64,000 nucleotides of DNA from Brachypterus glaber (lineage: Eukaryota > Arthropoda > Insecta > Coleoptera > Kateretidae). Every line of letters starts with the position of its first letter. Within the stretch, counting starts at the first letter, position 1. Made by a program: the position numbers and the translations under genes. Below the pieces are notes generated by a model. The model saw only the letters and a list, made by a program, of their open reading frames with translations. It did not search any database and was not told the DNA's origin. Where the stretch lies: assembly GCA_958510825.1 (NCBI GenBank), contig OY294050.1, positions 43,785,249 to 43,849,248 on the forward strand, written 5' to 3'. Shown piece by piece: positions 44,095 to 56,095 of this stretch.

Positions 44095-46178
44095 CACGGT
44101 GTCCCACGGTAGACAAATCAGTCAAATTGTGGCGTTATTATCAAAGCTATTAAAATATATTTTTTACCAGTCAATATAGACCTAGTTACCTTCAATTTAC
44201 TCCAGAAAAAAGTGTTGTACTTTTTTCTGTTTTTAGGCTAGAGCAACAAACAGAATTTTTTTTTAGCATAATAACATTTTTTAACGCCAAAATTAAAAAA
44301 AAATAATATCATTTCTTTATCATATGATAGTTTTTTTTTACTAAAAACAATAGTTTTCTATTTAAATTTTTAATTTTAGAAAACGGTAAAAAATGGTAAG
44401 TGCATTATGGAATGACCCCGCTAATGTAAAATGAAAATAAATGTTTGCAAATATGACGTTCACGATAAAAATAAATGTCAAATCTAATGTTATAAATTAG
44501 ATTTTTACTTAGACTTAGTAAGGACCTTGTGGACTAGGGTATTTTATACTACAGAGTGTATTACTTAATTACTAATAAATTTTGATTTTTTGCGCTCAAT
44601 CAAATTTTTTAATTGGTATGATTGGATTAATCTTAGATTAATCTTAGCAGTTTTTTTTACAGTCAAGTCTATATCATAATGAAAGTATTGGTAAAGTTAT
44701 TATAAAACCTATTGGACAACTTATGATAAAACATGTTTTATAATTATGAGATTTTAAAAAACATAAATAATTAGCTTGTAAAGAACCCCCTTCCCTCGCA
44801 GTTGCATGAAGTTGCAGCTGGTTCGTATTAGCAGGGCCGGATTCAGGGGGGTGCAGGCGGTACAGATTACCCGGGGCTCGGGCTCGAAGGGGGCCCGGCG
44901 ACAGAAGTTTTTAATAAACAGTTTATTTATTTATACTCCCCCAGATCGATAAGGCGTCAAAATGAGCAAATAAGTAGATCTCGTTCCAAATGGGCAATAG
45001 AAAAAATTTCGTCGCGGCAGCGCTTAAGCCTTTTTGGATTTTTGTAAAAAATAATAGTGCACTGTTACTAGTGTTTTAAAATTTGTAAAAAAAATTCGCC
45101 CGCGGCGCTAGGGCTAATTTACCTACGTATTTTTTTTAGTTCAAGCTGTCATATTATGGGCAATTTAGTCAATTAATTTATTGTTATGTAATTAATTACG
45201 TACATTTTGGTTGGAATTAAAAGTTAAATGATACTAAGAATAATTCTCATAAGTTAAAATATCAAATTGATTGTTATTATTAATATTATTTATTAATATG
45301 CGAAACGCAAGACGTATTTATGATATTTGAATTAATTAACTCATCATTGTGTAAAATTCCATACATCTACAAAATATTACGCCTTTCTAGAATATTTTCA
45401 GTGTTATTAGAATTGTTTTGTACAATATTTCAAATAAATCCATGTTAGTCCTTAGGTTTTCCCAAATCACTCCAGTTCTGATAAAAAAGGTCAAAATTAC
45501 GCAACTAACTTCAGAGAATCATGGGAATATAAATGCCATTTCACAAAATCTATTATTAGCAAATAATTCTAATTCTTTGCGAGTCTTAATAAATAAATTT
45601 AAATAATTTACTATCATCGGGGAACTTTTCTACTGTTCTTCTCGTTGTTTCTCTTAAATTTCGAGCACATTCTCCATAAGTTAAAATAATTTCTTTCTTT
45701 ACTTCTAAAGTTATCATTTTGGCATTCAAAACTTGGTTTTATAAAAATCTTGCTTTGTTAATTTTTTGATATAAAATCAAATTTGACATTTATTGTCATC
45801 ATATACGACTTTTTAAAAAATTTAATTTCAAGGCATCCTACTCTTTTGCCATAGCGGGGTCATTCCATTATGCAATTGCCCTTTTTTAAGGTTTTATAAA
45901 ATTAAGAATTTAAATCGAAAATTATTGTTTTTAGTGAAAAAAACTATCATATGATAAAGAAAAATTGTTACTTTTTTTAATTTTGGCATTTGAAAGTATT
46001 GTTATGCTTTTAAAAGTGCATGTGTGGAGCTCTAGCTCAAAACCAAAAAAGAGTAGAAAACTTTTGTTTTGGGTCAATTGAAGATAATTAGGTCCATATT
46101 GACTGGTAAAAGTTTCATGTTGATATCTTTGTTAATAACGCCACAGTCTGACTGATTTGTCTACCGTGGGACACCGTG
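44095..46178. mobile_element. 2.1-kb TA-flanked inverted-repeat transposon without transposase
   Basis: CACGGTGTCCCACGGTAGAC at the left and its inverse at the right, TA at 44093-44094 and 46179-46180. Arms of ~330 bp with AACTATCATATGATAAAG and GGGGTCATTCCATTATG blocks. The 1.4-kb middle has a GC-rich island at 44825-44925 (CAGGGCCGGATTCAGGGGGG), probably another small insertion, and AT-rich sequence with no protein match. Confidence 0.75.
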
Positions 46179-46225
46179 TATATGTACAAATATGAAAAAA
46201 AAACTAAATAAATATGTTATACTTT

Positions 46226-46463
46226 TTTTAGATTTTAAGCTTTCACGGCCATTAAGATATAAAGAACTTTCACTTTCGGGTTTAGACCGTGTTAATGGAT
46301 TTTCACTTTCCGACGTTTCGTCTCTTACTACTAGAGACATCTTCAGGGATTAATCTGAAACTGTTTCAGATTAATCCCTGAAGATGTCTCTAGTAGTAAG
46401 AGACGAAACGTCGGAAAGTGAAAATCCATTAACACGGTCTAAACCCGAAAGTGAAAGTTCTTT
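46226..46463. mobile_element. Penelope-like inverted terminal insertion with 14-bp target duplication
   Basis: ATATGTTATACTTT occurs exactly at 46212-46225 and 46464-46477. Between them, 46257-46467 is an almost perfect palindrome centred near 46362. Its arms hold GACGTTTCGTCTCTTACTAC and the inverse. Each arm carries a hammerhead-like motif. A head-to-head pair of terminal sequences with a 10-15-bp duplication fits a severely truncated Penelope-like insertion (family knowledge plus inference). Confidence 0.7.
46375..46415 (+). ncRNA. Hammerhead-like motif in Penelope-like insertion
   Basis: TCC (stem I), CTGAAGA (46378-46384), extra U, stem II GTCTCT/AGAGAC (46386-46391 with 46399-46404), GAAA (46405-46408), CG, then U46411-C46412 and GGA pairing with TCC. 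The predicted cut follows the GUC triplet. Stem III is only the self-complementary ACGT, so a dimer would be needed. The mirror copy is at 46309-46349 on the minus strand. Confidence 0.55.
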
Positions 46464-46765
46464 ATATGTTATACTTTACATAGAAAATGTTATTTTTAAC
46501 AGTAATTCGCACACACCTCTATCATGGAACTTAAAGTTAATATAACCTCATTTTTTTAATTTTTTTTGTTTTGTCTTAATATTTTTTGTTTTCTAATTAA
46601 TCTAATTAGGTATATGCTTCTAGTTTTAGGATCAGTCGACTCACAAGACTATCTTTAGATCTCTTGTTTAATGACACTTTTTCTCTCATCGATCAAAGAT
46701 CTACTGAAAACTAGACTTCGAACAATAAAGGTACTTTTGTAAAATTGCATGTTAATATTAGATTG

Positions 46766-47150
46766 TTTTTCTATTTTGCGACTCTTGTAAGCTCATAATC
46801 ACACGCATTTTGCGTGTTCTTATAGGCCCATAAGAGGTCTCTACTTTTTTTTTCTGTTGGGTTGGCAACATACAAAAGCCTATCTCTTGAAAAGTGCAAA
46901 TGTCAATGTCGATTTAAAGTTTATTTTTTTACAAAATTTTGTGTTTGGGTTATTTTTTTACCGTGTTAAAGTTGTGGACTGGTTAATTGCAGTGAAAAAA
47001 GAAGAGATGACTGTAAAATATATCAAAATATCATTTGTTCTTAGAATTTTAAACATAGTGTAAACTGTAATGCCAACCCAAAACAAAAATCTCTTAATCA
47101 GTCTTCAATTTAAATGTATGTTTTTTAAATTTTAGATAAAATAGAAAAAA
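46766..47150 (+). mobile_element. Inverted-repeat element, copy 2 of 3
   Basis: TTTTTCTATTTTGC at the left, its near-inverse ATAAAATAGAAAAAA at the right, and an inner pair GTTGGGTTGGCAAC / TGCCAACCCAAAAC. Nearly identical to 63029-63397, and the sequence after it (TTAGAGCACTAGTACTTTAG) is shared too. Confidence 0.75.
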
Positions 47151-48072
47151 TTGTATAAAGCCTCGTTTCATAACACGTTTTTAGAGCACTAGTACTTTAG
47201 AAAACTCGCCACAAGCGGCTCGTTTTCTAGTACTTTAATATACTCTTTTTATTAACGTAAATAAAATACATGTTCATGAATTTAAGAGGTAGTTGTTTAA
47301 TAGTAAATAGTAAAGGTAGTAATAATGTCAAATAACATATCGAGCGAAAAAAACATTGAAAAAAAATTAAAAATCTACCATAGTAGATATTTTAAAAGCG
47401 TGCAATGTACCTGGTTTCTAAATTCTGGCTTAGTTTAACAGTTTTTAGTTAAAATGTATTAGTTTTTTTCATGCTTACATGATGTACGAGTATAAATAAA
47501 TAACATGACTACACAATCGAGTGTATGTCCTAGTAGGACAGTCCTATACAGTATTATAAATGAAAAATTATGATCTTCATTGCACGAATTCCTATGTAAC
47601 TTTTTTATGAACATAATTCATCTCTGCAGTAGATGATATATTTTTTTAAGTGAGGTTATGTCGTTTATGTACATTTTAGTCATTAATTTAAATTTCCCGG
47701 TTAACTTATAATCAAAATGGCGGATCGTAAATTTGTATATAACCTTGAGATGACAACTCATCTATGTTCTTTGTCTATGGTAGTTGCCTAGATGTATTTA
47801 TTATACTTTTCTCTCTCTCTCTCTCTCTTTATTTAATTTAAATGTAGCGCTGATCATTAACATAAATAAAAATACTCAAAGTATGTAGTTGATTTAATAT
47901 GTTATGTCGTAACTGTGTAGCCACCAAATATCGATTAGTTCATGTGGTCAGAGTAAATCTTCTTGATACCTCTGCAAATCACTAACCCTTGGTCACTTAG
48001 TTTGTTGAGTGATATGAACTCGGCTTTTAATAATAGGCTCTTTCTTTTTTCAAGAACTCTATGATACTATTT
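47151..48072. other. AT-rich DNA, no gene seen
   Basis: Includes a (CT)n run at 47808-47828; otherwise nothing recognised. Confidence 0.4.
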
Positions 48073-48437
48073 AAGGTCGATTCAGGCATAATTATCACTA
48101 ACTACACTAAATTGAATTAAGAAATTAACAAAATTAAGAAACATAACCTTAAATTCTATAATACATTTTCCGTGGTATGAAAAAATAAGATAAAAGAAAA
48201 AATATAGCATAAAATAATAATAGAATCTTAAAATACACGCTATACTACGCAATAGATAATTGTTTTTTTTTTAGTTATTCAGTCGTATTTACACATGCCT
48301 ATTATCTATTTAGCAGTTACCTTATTGTTGCATACCACGGAAAATTTATTATAAAATTTGAGGTTATGTTTCTTAATTTTGTTAATTTATTAATTCAGTT
48401 TAGTGTAGTTAGTGATAATTATGCCTGAATCGACCTT
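48073..48437. mobile_element. Inverted-repeat element, copy 2 of 2 (with 8661)
   Basis: AAGGTCGATTCAGGCATAAT at both ends in inverted orientation. The flanks show TTTAA on each side if the terminal AA/TT is assigned to the duplication (left ATTTAA, right TTTAAG), suggesting a 5-bp duplication; the other copy does not confirm this. Confidence 0.8.
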
Positions 48438-48604
48438 TAAGAATATCTAATAAATGTCTAATGATAAAACGTTCTTTTTTTATCCCAATTGAAGCTGAAA
48501 TAACAAATCTCACTTACGCCTTAATCTTTATGTTTTCTTTTTCAATTAAAGAAGAATATCTTTTTAATAGGGAATATATTTTTATTTAAAAAAATGTAAA
48601 ATGA

Positions 48605-48869
48605 TAGTCAGCGGTCTAAGGCATGGATATAGCATTGACACTGGGCTAATGATCGTGAGTTCAAACCTCACTGGCGCCGATTGCCTTTTTCAGTTAATTA
48701 ATAATTGAAATTTGGCGAAGGCGTACTCCCCAGATATATTGGTTCGAAAGTCAATTAAAGCCGGTGGTTCCCTCTCCTATTAGCCCACACAAGTCCTGGA
48801 CTTAGGGAATGATTAATTAAGTAGAATAGTACGAGGTTAAAAACAAACAAAAAAACAAACAAAAAAAAG
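48605..48869 (+). mobile_element. Second tRNA-derived SINE family
   Basis: Head with TAGTCAGCGGTCTAAGGC (box A region) and GTGAGTTCAAACCTCAC (box B arm), a body of ~170 bp (CCCCAGATATATTGGTTCG, GTGGTTCCCTCTCCTATTAG) and an AAACAAAC / A-rich tail. AAATGA flanks both sides (48599-48604, 48870-48875). Different body and tail from the SINE at 28119. Not a functional tRNA gene: it has a long body and poor acceptor pairing. Confidence 0.7.
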
Positions 48870-49090
48870 AAATGACAAAAAATTGATTTTTAGTTTTTAT
48901 TTATTAATATTAAACTAATAAATTAATAAATAAAAAATCGTCAAACTCATAATATAATTGCAAACTTGGCAACAGCGCACAACTCAACATACGCAATTAT
49001 TTGCACGATTTTTAAACTGTTGCCATATCCTTTATTTCTCTATGTAAGAATGCGCAGTTAAAAAAAAATAAAAATAGTTATTTTCTTAAC

Positions 49091-49179
49091 TAGTGTATTA
49101 AGTAGCATTTTATCCATTTGGACTTTTGACGGCCTCGTGTGCTGATATTCTTAAGTGGATAAAATCACTTAATACACGA
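49091..49179. repeat. 89-bp short palindrome
   Basis: TAGTGTATTAAGTAGCATTT at 49091 faces AAAATCACTTAATACACGA at 49161-49179, with TTTATCCA/TGGATAAA continuing the stem. Confidence 0.55.
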
Positions 49180-49591
49180 GTTGAGAATTTAATTTTATCC
49201 AACACCTTTTATTTTTAAACAAAAATCTATAAGTTTGCGAAAAATTATGTCAAAAATATTAAGATTAAGTTTTCCTAATTTTTAATAAAAACAGTATTTT
49301 ATTCAAAAACTAAAGAATAATTTGGTGTTTTCTTTAATTTTTATGGTTTAGTTAACGTGCTTCTATTTATAGAATAGTTATAATACTTAATTAATAGGGT
49401 ATGTAACTAATTTTGGGTGAGATCAAAAGCTGTACGTAAAAGAGTGGGTGAAAAATTTTTTAGTCACTAGTGGAAAAAAACTCACTTTTGACATTTAAAA
49501 TAGTGCTCAAAATAAGTGTTTCTGTGAAGGTGTTGGATAAATAATATGTTCCGGAACATTTTAACACCTGAAGTTTTTGGAAAGTATTTTT

Positions 49592-50142
49592 GGCAGACTA
49601 ACATCTCTACTCTAAATTTCTCTACTACCTAACATCTCTACTCCATAACATCCCTACTCCACAACAACTCTACTCCGTAACATCTCTACTCCATAACATC
49701 TCTACTCCGTAACAACTCTACTCCACACTATAGACACTCGATTAGCCACTTATCTTAACTCAAAAGAATATTTGTCATGCTAAGTCACTGTCAAAAATGA
49801 ATTCAGTTTATTAATTACTTACATATTAGTGCATGTTAAGAGTACGCGGTCATTGTTGCTTTTAGAATAATTCATTTATGATTGTTCTAGATTTACATTT
49901 AAAGATAAACGTTTTCTAGGAAAAAAATAAAATAATCTAGAAGAAGAAGATTCTTTGTTCTTTGAACTGCTCATTTATTATTAAGTGGCTAATAAAGTGC
50001 ATCTAGTGTGGAGTAGAGTTGTTACGAAGTAGAGATGTTATGGAGTAGAGATGTTACGGAGTAGAGTTGTTGTGGAGTAGGGATGTTATGGAGTAGGGAT
50101 GTTAGGGAGTAGAGAAATTTAGAGTAGAGATGTTAGTCTGCC
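49592..50142. mobile_element. Foldback element with minisatellite arms and 8-bp target duplication
   Basis: Ends GGCAGACTAACATCTCTAC and inverse; GTATTTTT flanks exactly at 49584-49591 and 50143-50150. The arms are ~8-9 tandem units of CTCCATAACATCTCTA and its variants (CCGTAACAACTCTA); the right arm is inverted. The ~265-bp centre is unrelated AT-rich sequence. An 8-bp duplication fits a hAT-type transposase (inference). Confidence 0.8.
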
Positions 50143-50256
50143 GTATTTTTTATATGCCTAAAAAGTTGCAAAAACTTATTTTGCGTGTTTAGCCCAAAAT
50201 CCGATACACACTTATAGAAATTATTATATTAATTGAGAATTAGTTTTTTTCTCTAA

Positions 50257-50799
50257 GGGGCTGTCCATATATTACGTAACGCGCCTAGGGGGGGTCAGAG
50301 AAATTGTTACAGTTTGTGACAGGGGGGGAAGGGGTCTAGGTAAACGTTACGTAAGGGAATTTAATAAATTTAATGTTTATTTCCTAAGCTTGGCAAATGT
50401 ATTTTTATTTCAACATAAATTACTATTTAGTGGCCCATAATTCCCTTTTTCACACAAAAATTGACGAAACTATGCATATTTAAATAATATTGTAATCAGT
50501 AAAAAACTGTTGACATTGATATTAAAAAAAAATCTTACGGCCCTGTTCTTGCGTGATCTTGCCGATGAATCATCGGCGATGATACATTTTCGGGCGGAAT
50601 GTGTACTCACAGAACACCAATGTGTGTACTATTTTGTGTACCTGTGCATTATGCGGAATTCTGTATCAAGATATGTTAGAAAAAAAATACAAATTTTTAT
50701 ATTGTTACGCGTTACACAGGGGGGGGTGTTGGAAAATGTGAAAATTTGTTACACGGGGAGGGGGGTCAAAATTGCGTTACGTAATATATGCACAGCCCC
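50257..50799. mobile_element. Harbinger-like non-autonomous element, copy 1 of 2
   Basis: GGGGCTGTCCATATATTACG at the left, its near-inverse at the right, TAA duplicated at 50254-50256 and 50800-50802. G-rich patches lie inside each end (GGGGGGGTCAGAG; GGGGAGGGGGGTC). TWA 3-bp duplication is the mark of PIF/Harbinger. The ~100-codon frame in the middle is not recognisable. Confidence 0.8.
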
Positions 50800-50802
50800 T
50801 AA

Positions 50803-51634
50803 TTTAATTTAAGTAAAATTAATATATTTTCGGTAAACAAATTGAATTTACATTAAAAGTCATTTTGCTGTCTGACAGTTCTTTACTGAGAATAAGTGAG
50901 AGTAACGTAAGAATATTGGATTATATCACCTTAAAATTTGAAATAAAAGAACAACTCTTAAGACACGTGTCATGCTGTGGATATCGGATATGAATACTTC
51001 AGAATGCTATCTATAAAATCACAATATAAATAAATTTAAGTATCTGTTTTTTATGTTTTTGATATCAAACAGGCCGTAAAGATATGTAATGCTTTGTATA
51101 CTATAGTATACTCTTCACATTATATAGTACAGAAGCCGCCAGAAAAATTGTCCCCTTTTCAAAATTATCAACGTAATTTTTTACTAATTTTTGCTGTTTA
51201 CAACTATTTAAATTAGGTTCTATTTATTTAAATAAAGTTATTAAATTAAAAATTTATAGGTTAACTGAATTTACCATAAACATGCAATGTTTTATAACAA
51301 TTATGTCAAAAATATAAAACACACCATTCCTAGAGTACAGTTTCCCACTCACATGCAACCTTGGGTCTACTAGTCTAAGAAAGAAAGGCTTTATATCCAA
51401 TAAAACGTCTAAACATTTAAAAAGAAGTTTTTTGCACAACCTGAATTACCCAAGAACCAATATCCACACCAATAAGGTAAAAAAAACAGACATATAATTC
51501 TTAATAATAATTCGGTTTGATTTTAATGAGAAAACAGTAATGGGAATGAACAAAACGTAACTAATTTTAAATGTTAGTTTAATATAAGAAAACAAATGAA
51601 GAGACCAAGGTACACATAGTGTGAATACACCTTA
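50803..51634. other. AT-rich DNA, no gene seen
   Basis: Holds a copy (51069-51130, inverted) of the ~60-bp dispersed sequence. Confidence 0.35.
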
Positions 51635-52295
51635 GGGGCTGTCCATATATTACGTAACGCGCCTAGGGGGGGGGGGTAAGAGAAATTGTTACAGTTTGTG
51701 ACAGGGGGGAGGGGGGTCTAGATAAACGTTACGTAACGGAATTTAATAAATTTAATGTTTATATCTAAGCTTGGCAGATGTATTTTTATTTCAACATAAA
51801 TAACTATTTAGTGGCCCATAATTCCCTTTTTCACACAAAATTTGACGAAACTATGCATATTTAAATAATATTGTAATCAGTAAAAAAACTGTTGACATTG
51901 ATATTAAAAAAAATCTTACGGCCCTGTTCTTGCGTGATCTTGCCAATGAATCATCGGCGATGATACATTTCGGCGCGGAATATGTACTCACAGAACATCA
52001 ATGTGTGTACTATTTTGTGTACCTATGCATAAACAATATACGTGTTATATGTGACACTCGTGTAATTTTTTTTTAAGGTTATGTTATACTATATTTTAGG
52101 TTCATGTTTGTTTTGTCGAGAAAAACGAATCAATAGTGAGAATACAGTTAAATTTATTGCGAAACAAAAATTTTATATTGTTACGCATTACACAGGGAGG
52201 GGGGGGTGTTGGTAAATGTGACAGTTTTTTTACACAGGGGTGAGGGGGGGTCAATTTTTTTAAAAAATTGCGATACGTAATATATGGACAGCCCC
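51635..52295. mobile_element. Harbinger-like non-autonomous element, copy 2 of 2
   Basis: Same ends and interior as 50257-50799 with a further ~120 bp (52030-52150). TTA duplicated at 51632-51634 and 52296-52298. The two copies lie 0.8 kb apart in the same orientation and are highly similar. Confidence 0.8.
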
Positions 52296-52619
52296 TTATT
52301 CACTTGTTACTGAAAGGTACATAATATGACAAAAATCCAACTCTAAAACTAACGACGGTATTTCAAAAATGACGAAAACGTCGGTCTGAGATACCGATGT
52401 TACCCTTCTAGGGTTAAAAATGGTCGATAAATCGGATGTAAAATATGCATTGAAAGAGACGTCAATCAATTCAGTATAGTTGGCGATGAAAAATTGACTT
52501 AGAAAAGCGTATGAGCGACAAAAAAGAAATATGTCAAAATTTGGTTTTTTCATATAAATCACGTAGGAAATAAACCAGTTAAGATGGATTCACGAAATAA
52601 ATTAAATGCGCCTCATTGC

Positions 52620-53480
52620 AAGTATTTTTAACCGACTTCCAAAAAGGAGGAGGTTATCAATTCGACGTTTGACTTTGTTTTTTTTTATGTTTGTTCCCGC
52701 ATAACTTTCGAACGAATGAACGGAATTTGATGAAACTTTTTGTAACTTAAAGAGGGCATTCATGAGGTGGTCCCGTTTTAATTTGAAGCTCGGATTATGC
52801 CGGATAAGCCGTATAATTAAGATAAATCTAATCATTTTAACACAATTTTACTTAAAAACGGCTTAATTTGGTTCTACTACCAGCCAATTTTTTAGAGAAA
52901 TATCGGATAACTCGGATAAGCCGGATAACTTGATTAAGGGGTCACTTAAATATTACGGCACACTAAACATCTTTTAAATGCCGCTAAACTTGATTCTCTG
53001 GACCTGTAATATTAAAATAGAAAATGGTAAATGTTGTGATTTTACCAAAAGGCGTTGTTTGATTATTACTTAAACCTTAAAGTTTAACAAGATTTTCTTT
53101 AGTATTTCGTTTAAAATAAGGTTGGTTGGACTCTTGGGCGCTGAAATAAAAATATTCCTTTTATTTTTAAAAAATTTATCTTTAAGATAATGACGTCACA
53201 ACGCACTAACAGTGCGTCAGCAGCTTGCCGAGATGGAAGAACAACTATAATTTAGCTTAGATGACTTTACAAATCTACAAGTTCTGTGTCTCTAAAAAAA
53301 AAAAAATAAAAACTTTTCGCAAAAAAAAAATGAACCGACTTCTGTCTCTAAAAATGAAAAAATAAAAAATACTTAAGTCGGTGCTAATTTCACAGCAAAC
53401 AATAATAAAATAATAAAAAAATAATTGTTGGTAATTCATTTAGGGAATGGTGAAATTGGCACTGACTTTAGAATTTTTTT
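52620..53480 (-). repeat. Long copy of a dispersed repeat
   Basis: Inverse of 37380-37887 plus the flanking segments seen at 43335-43560 (CCGAGATGGAAGAACAAC; GTGAAATTGGCACTGAC). Two runs of GTCTCTAAAAA followed by AAAATAAAAA at 53286-53390 suggest internal tandem duplication. Confidence 0.7.
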
Positions 53481-53869
53481 TTTCGTAGTATTTAGTTTGC
53501 GTGAAATTCCAAACCGAAAAATCTAATTTTAACTTACCGAGCCAAACACATTTCTTGCTTTTAGATTAGGCTTATTTTACAGTTATGCCAACTTTGTGCA
53601 GTCCAGGAGGTAAAAACAGTCTTTAAAATGTTAATTTTTTTTCAGTTACAGCGTGACCTTTGAATGAGACGGATGTTTCTTTCTTGGCACATTCCAGTGC
53701 AGCGAATTTGCCATCTTTTATGATGTGCCTTGTGTATTTTTGTTTTACCGTCTTCTATGATGTGCCTAGAGTATTTTTATATTAATGTATTATGTACAAG
53801 TTAAAGTGAACCATATATTTGTGGTTATTAATCGGTAAGAGAGAGCCCTACTTTTTTTTTCGAGGATAT
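53481..53869. other. No gene recognised
   Basis: Contains two copies of TTTTATGATGTGCCTxG (53716-53735; 53754-53772). Confidence 0.35.
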
Positions 53870-54425
53870 GGTTTACTTCCTGACGCCGACAGCGGCTGCG
53901 AAGTATATAGGCAAGTGGGGGAAATTCGTCAACAAGTGTGAAATGATACTCGGAAACGAAAAATGTTGACGACTTACTAGATCATGGCTCAACAGGAAAA
54001 GTGTTGGCTAAGCACGAAAAATTATTTTAAACATGTTTTCTCAGAATCCTCAATTAACCCTGCTATAAGAGGCGAAATTACTGATGCAGAAAGGTTTGGA
54101 TATTTCTCATGAAACAATTCGGGTTCACAATTTAAAGTGATGAAGTGCAATAAAGAAACCTTTGTTGAGTGAAAAACAGAGAAAAACGACTCTCGTGGGC
54201 CAAGGAAAAAATCGATCGAGATTTGCCGTCCAGTCGCCCGACGCAAACCCCATCAAGCACAAGCTTCGCGGGAAAAAGGTGAATACATTAAAGCAGCTGT
54301 CGTGAGACAATTTGGACTTTCACGTACTACCAAAAAGTCCTAAGGAATATGTGGAAAATCTCGTCAAAGTATGCCCCCAGGCGATCATTGACGCCAATGG
54401 GCACTGGGCGAGTTCCTAAATTATT
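53870..54425 (+). pseudogene. Relic of a Tc1-like transposase
   Basis: Pieces in different plus-strand frames line up with a Tc1 transposase in order: LDISHETIRVH (helix-turn-helix part), a KKPLLSEKQRK segment, FAVQSPDANPIKH (the PDLNPIEH catalytic-Asp region, here changed) and PKEYVENLVKVCPQ with IDANGH near the C-terminus. Frameshifts and stops separate the pieces, much of the catalytic core is missing, and one of the catalytic-region residues is altered. No TIRs were found around it. Too decayed to mobilise the TA-flanked elements in the window. Confidence 0.65.
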
Positions 54426-54895
54426 TGCATTGATCTACCATTCATTGACAGAATTGATGTAAAAAAATTTAGTATAAATAAATTCTTAAATAAACAATGC
54501 GTGACACGCTCTTACTTGACCAACTGTAATAAATGTAATGTATATGACGGCGATTTGGAGATAACCTAATTTAAATGTATGGGAAAGTGGGGAAACGGTG
54601 CGCAGCGGGAAACCGTGCGCAGAGGTTAACCGTGCACTCGACCAAAAATTCAAATTATGGGGTATTATGAGACATCTCTGGCATCCATGCTTGAGAGACA
54701 ATTCGCTAGCGCCAAGAACGGCGACTGACACATGAGAGTTTTTTCAGATTTTTAGATTTATTTAATTTCTTACAAAAATAAAATATTTATAAATTATTGT
54801 TATTCTACCTAAACAAAGTTTGTTTGTGGAGTTTAAAGAAATATTTACATTTTTATTTACAGGTTAATTATAATTAAAATAACTGATTTTGCATA
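54426..54895. other. No gene recognised
   Basis: 54590-54700 is GC-richer, with a triplication of CCGTGCGCAG-like phrases (GGTGCGCAGCGG, CCGTGCGCAGAGG, CCGTGCACTCG). No coding match. Confidence 0.35.
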
Positions 54896-54965
54896 ACTGA
54901 GAGAGAAAAATAAATACAAGGAGTGAGAAAGAGAGAGAGAGGGAGAGAGAGAGAGAGGGAGAGAG

Positions 54966-55061
<96 letters not shown>
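54896..55061. repeat. (GA)n microsatellite
   Basis: About 165 bp of GA dinucleotides with a few GGGA and GATA interruptions at the left side and a pure tract at the right. The Ser-Leu frames on the other strand are this repeat. Confidence 0.95.
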
Positions 55062-55062
<1 letters not shown>

Positions 55063-55291
55063 CATCCTTCATTAAATTGTTGGTTACAATTGTTTACAAT
55101 ATTTGAATTTTAGAATCGATGTTCGTTATTATTTTGCACATGTACCAAATAGGAGAGTAAATTCTAAAATAAATATTTGCTTGAAGGATATATATGATTA
55201 TTTGCATTTATCCATGCAATTTTGTTGAATTTAATTAAATAGCTTTTGTGATATGCTGTGGTAAAAACTACTTAAATTTTGGTAGTCTGTC

Positions 55292-55815
55292 AAGGCGCCT
55301 TTTCACGGAACAATTTATACGCAAGTTTAGTGCTATGCAAGTTTGCTGCCAGATACAGCATGAGGACAACTACACATTCATTTGCCTTTTCACGGAGCAA
55401 GTTGTACGCAAGTTTGACGCTATATATTGCAAGTTAAACAATGCTGCCAACCAGACAATTTTGACGTGTCTCTGCATTTGTTGACAAAAACATAATTTAG
55501 CATTTGCTTTTTTAAGGAAGCTTTTTAGTTAGACAGACCGGCCTATTATTAATAATAATAATTATTAACATGTCCAGTTGCTACTATATTGGTAAAAAGA
55601 AATCGATTTAGTAACTTTTTTCCAGGTTGGTACCACGAAAATAACTATAAATCTTGCATGAAAATCGTCAAAAAATATAAGTTGTTCTAATAATTTGATG
55701 GCTCGAAAATAGCATCAAATTTGCGTGAAGGCATGCGCAGTTACTGAATCATTCTTGCAACAAAATTGCATAGCACCAAACTTGCGTACAAATTGCTCCG
55801 TGAAAAGGCGCCTTT
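55292..55815. mobile_element. Inverted-repeat element, well-kept copy (with 3522)
   Basis: AAGGCGCCTTTTCACGGA at the left, TCCGTGAAAAGGCGCCTT at the right. A second GCCTTTTCACGGAGCAAG lies inside the left part (55385), so the left terminus is duplicated. Interior shares long stretches with 3522-3996. No transposase. Confidence 0.75.
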
Positions 55816-56093
55816 AAGTAAGACTTCTTTTGCCATTTCTATAACATTCATAAGGTGTCAATCATATCGACCATGAACTTGCAATACCTCCTAAGTGTGA
55901 AATGACAAATTTTTCAAGAGCGACGAAAAACAGTCCTTAGAGTTGTGGTTTACTTTATTTTTAATATTTATAGCAATATAAATAAAGTGGTGTAAGGTTA
56001 CTTATTGTCCCTAAAGTTGTCTTACATTTAAACTATTCTAGCAAGTTTTGCTTAGGTGCGCACCATTTCCCCACTTTCCCCTACTTTAAGACA
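55816..56093. other. No gene recognised
   Basis: Unique sequence with nothing recognised. Confidence 0.3.
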
Positions 56094-56095
56094 TA

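Noticed and set aside
44825..44925. A CpG-island promoter
   Set aside because: The short GC-rich island lies in the middle of a transposon and has no gene beside it; more likely another small insertion.
48605..48685. A tRNA gene
   Set aside because: Tail of AAACAAAC units, a long body and poor acceptor pairing point to a SINE.
50510..50812. A ~100-residue gene
   Set aside because: It lies within a Harbinger-like non-autonomous element, the second copy has it disrupted, and no domain is visible.
54857..55072. Ser-Leu repeat proteins on the minus strand
   Set aside because: They are only the (GA)n microsatellite read in open frames.
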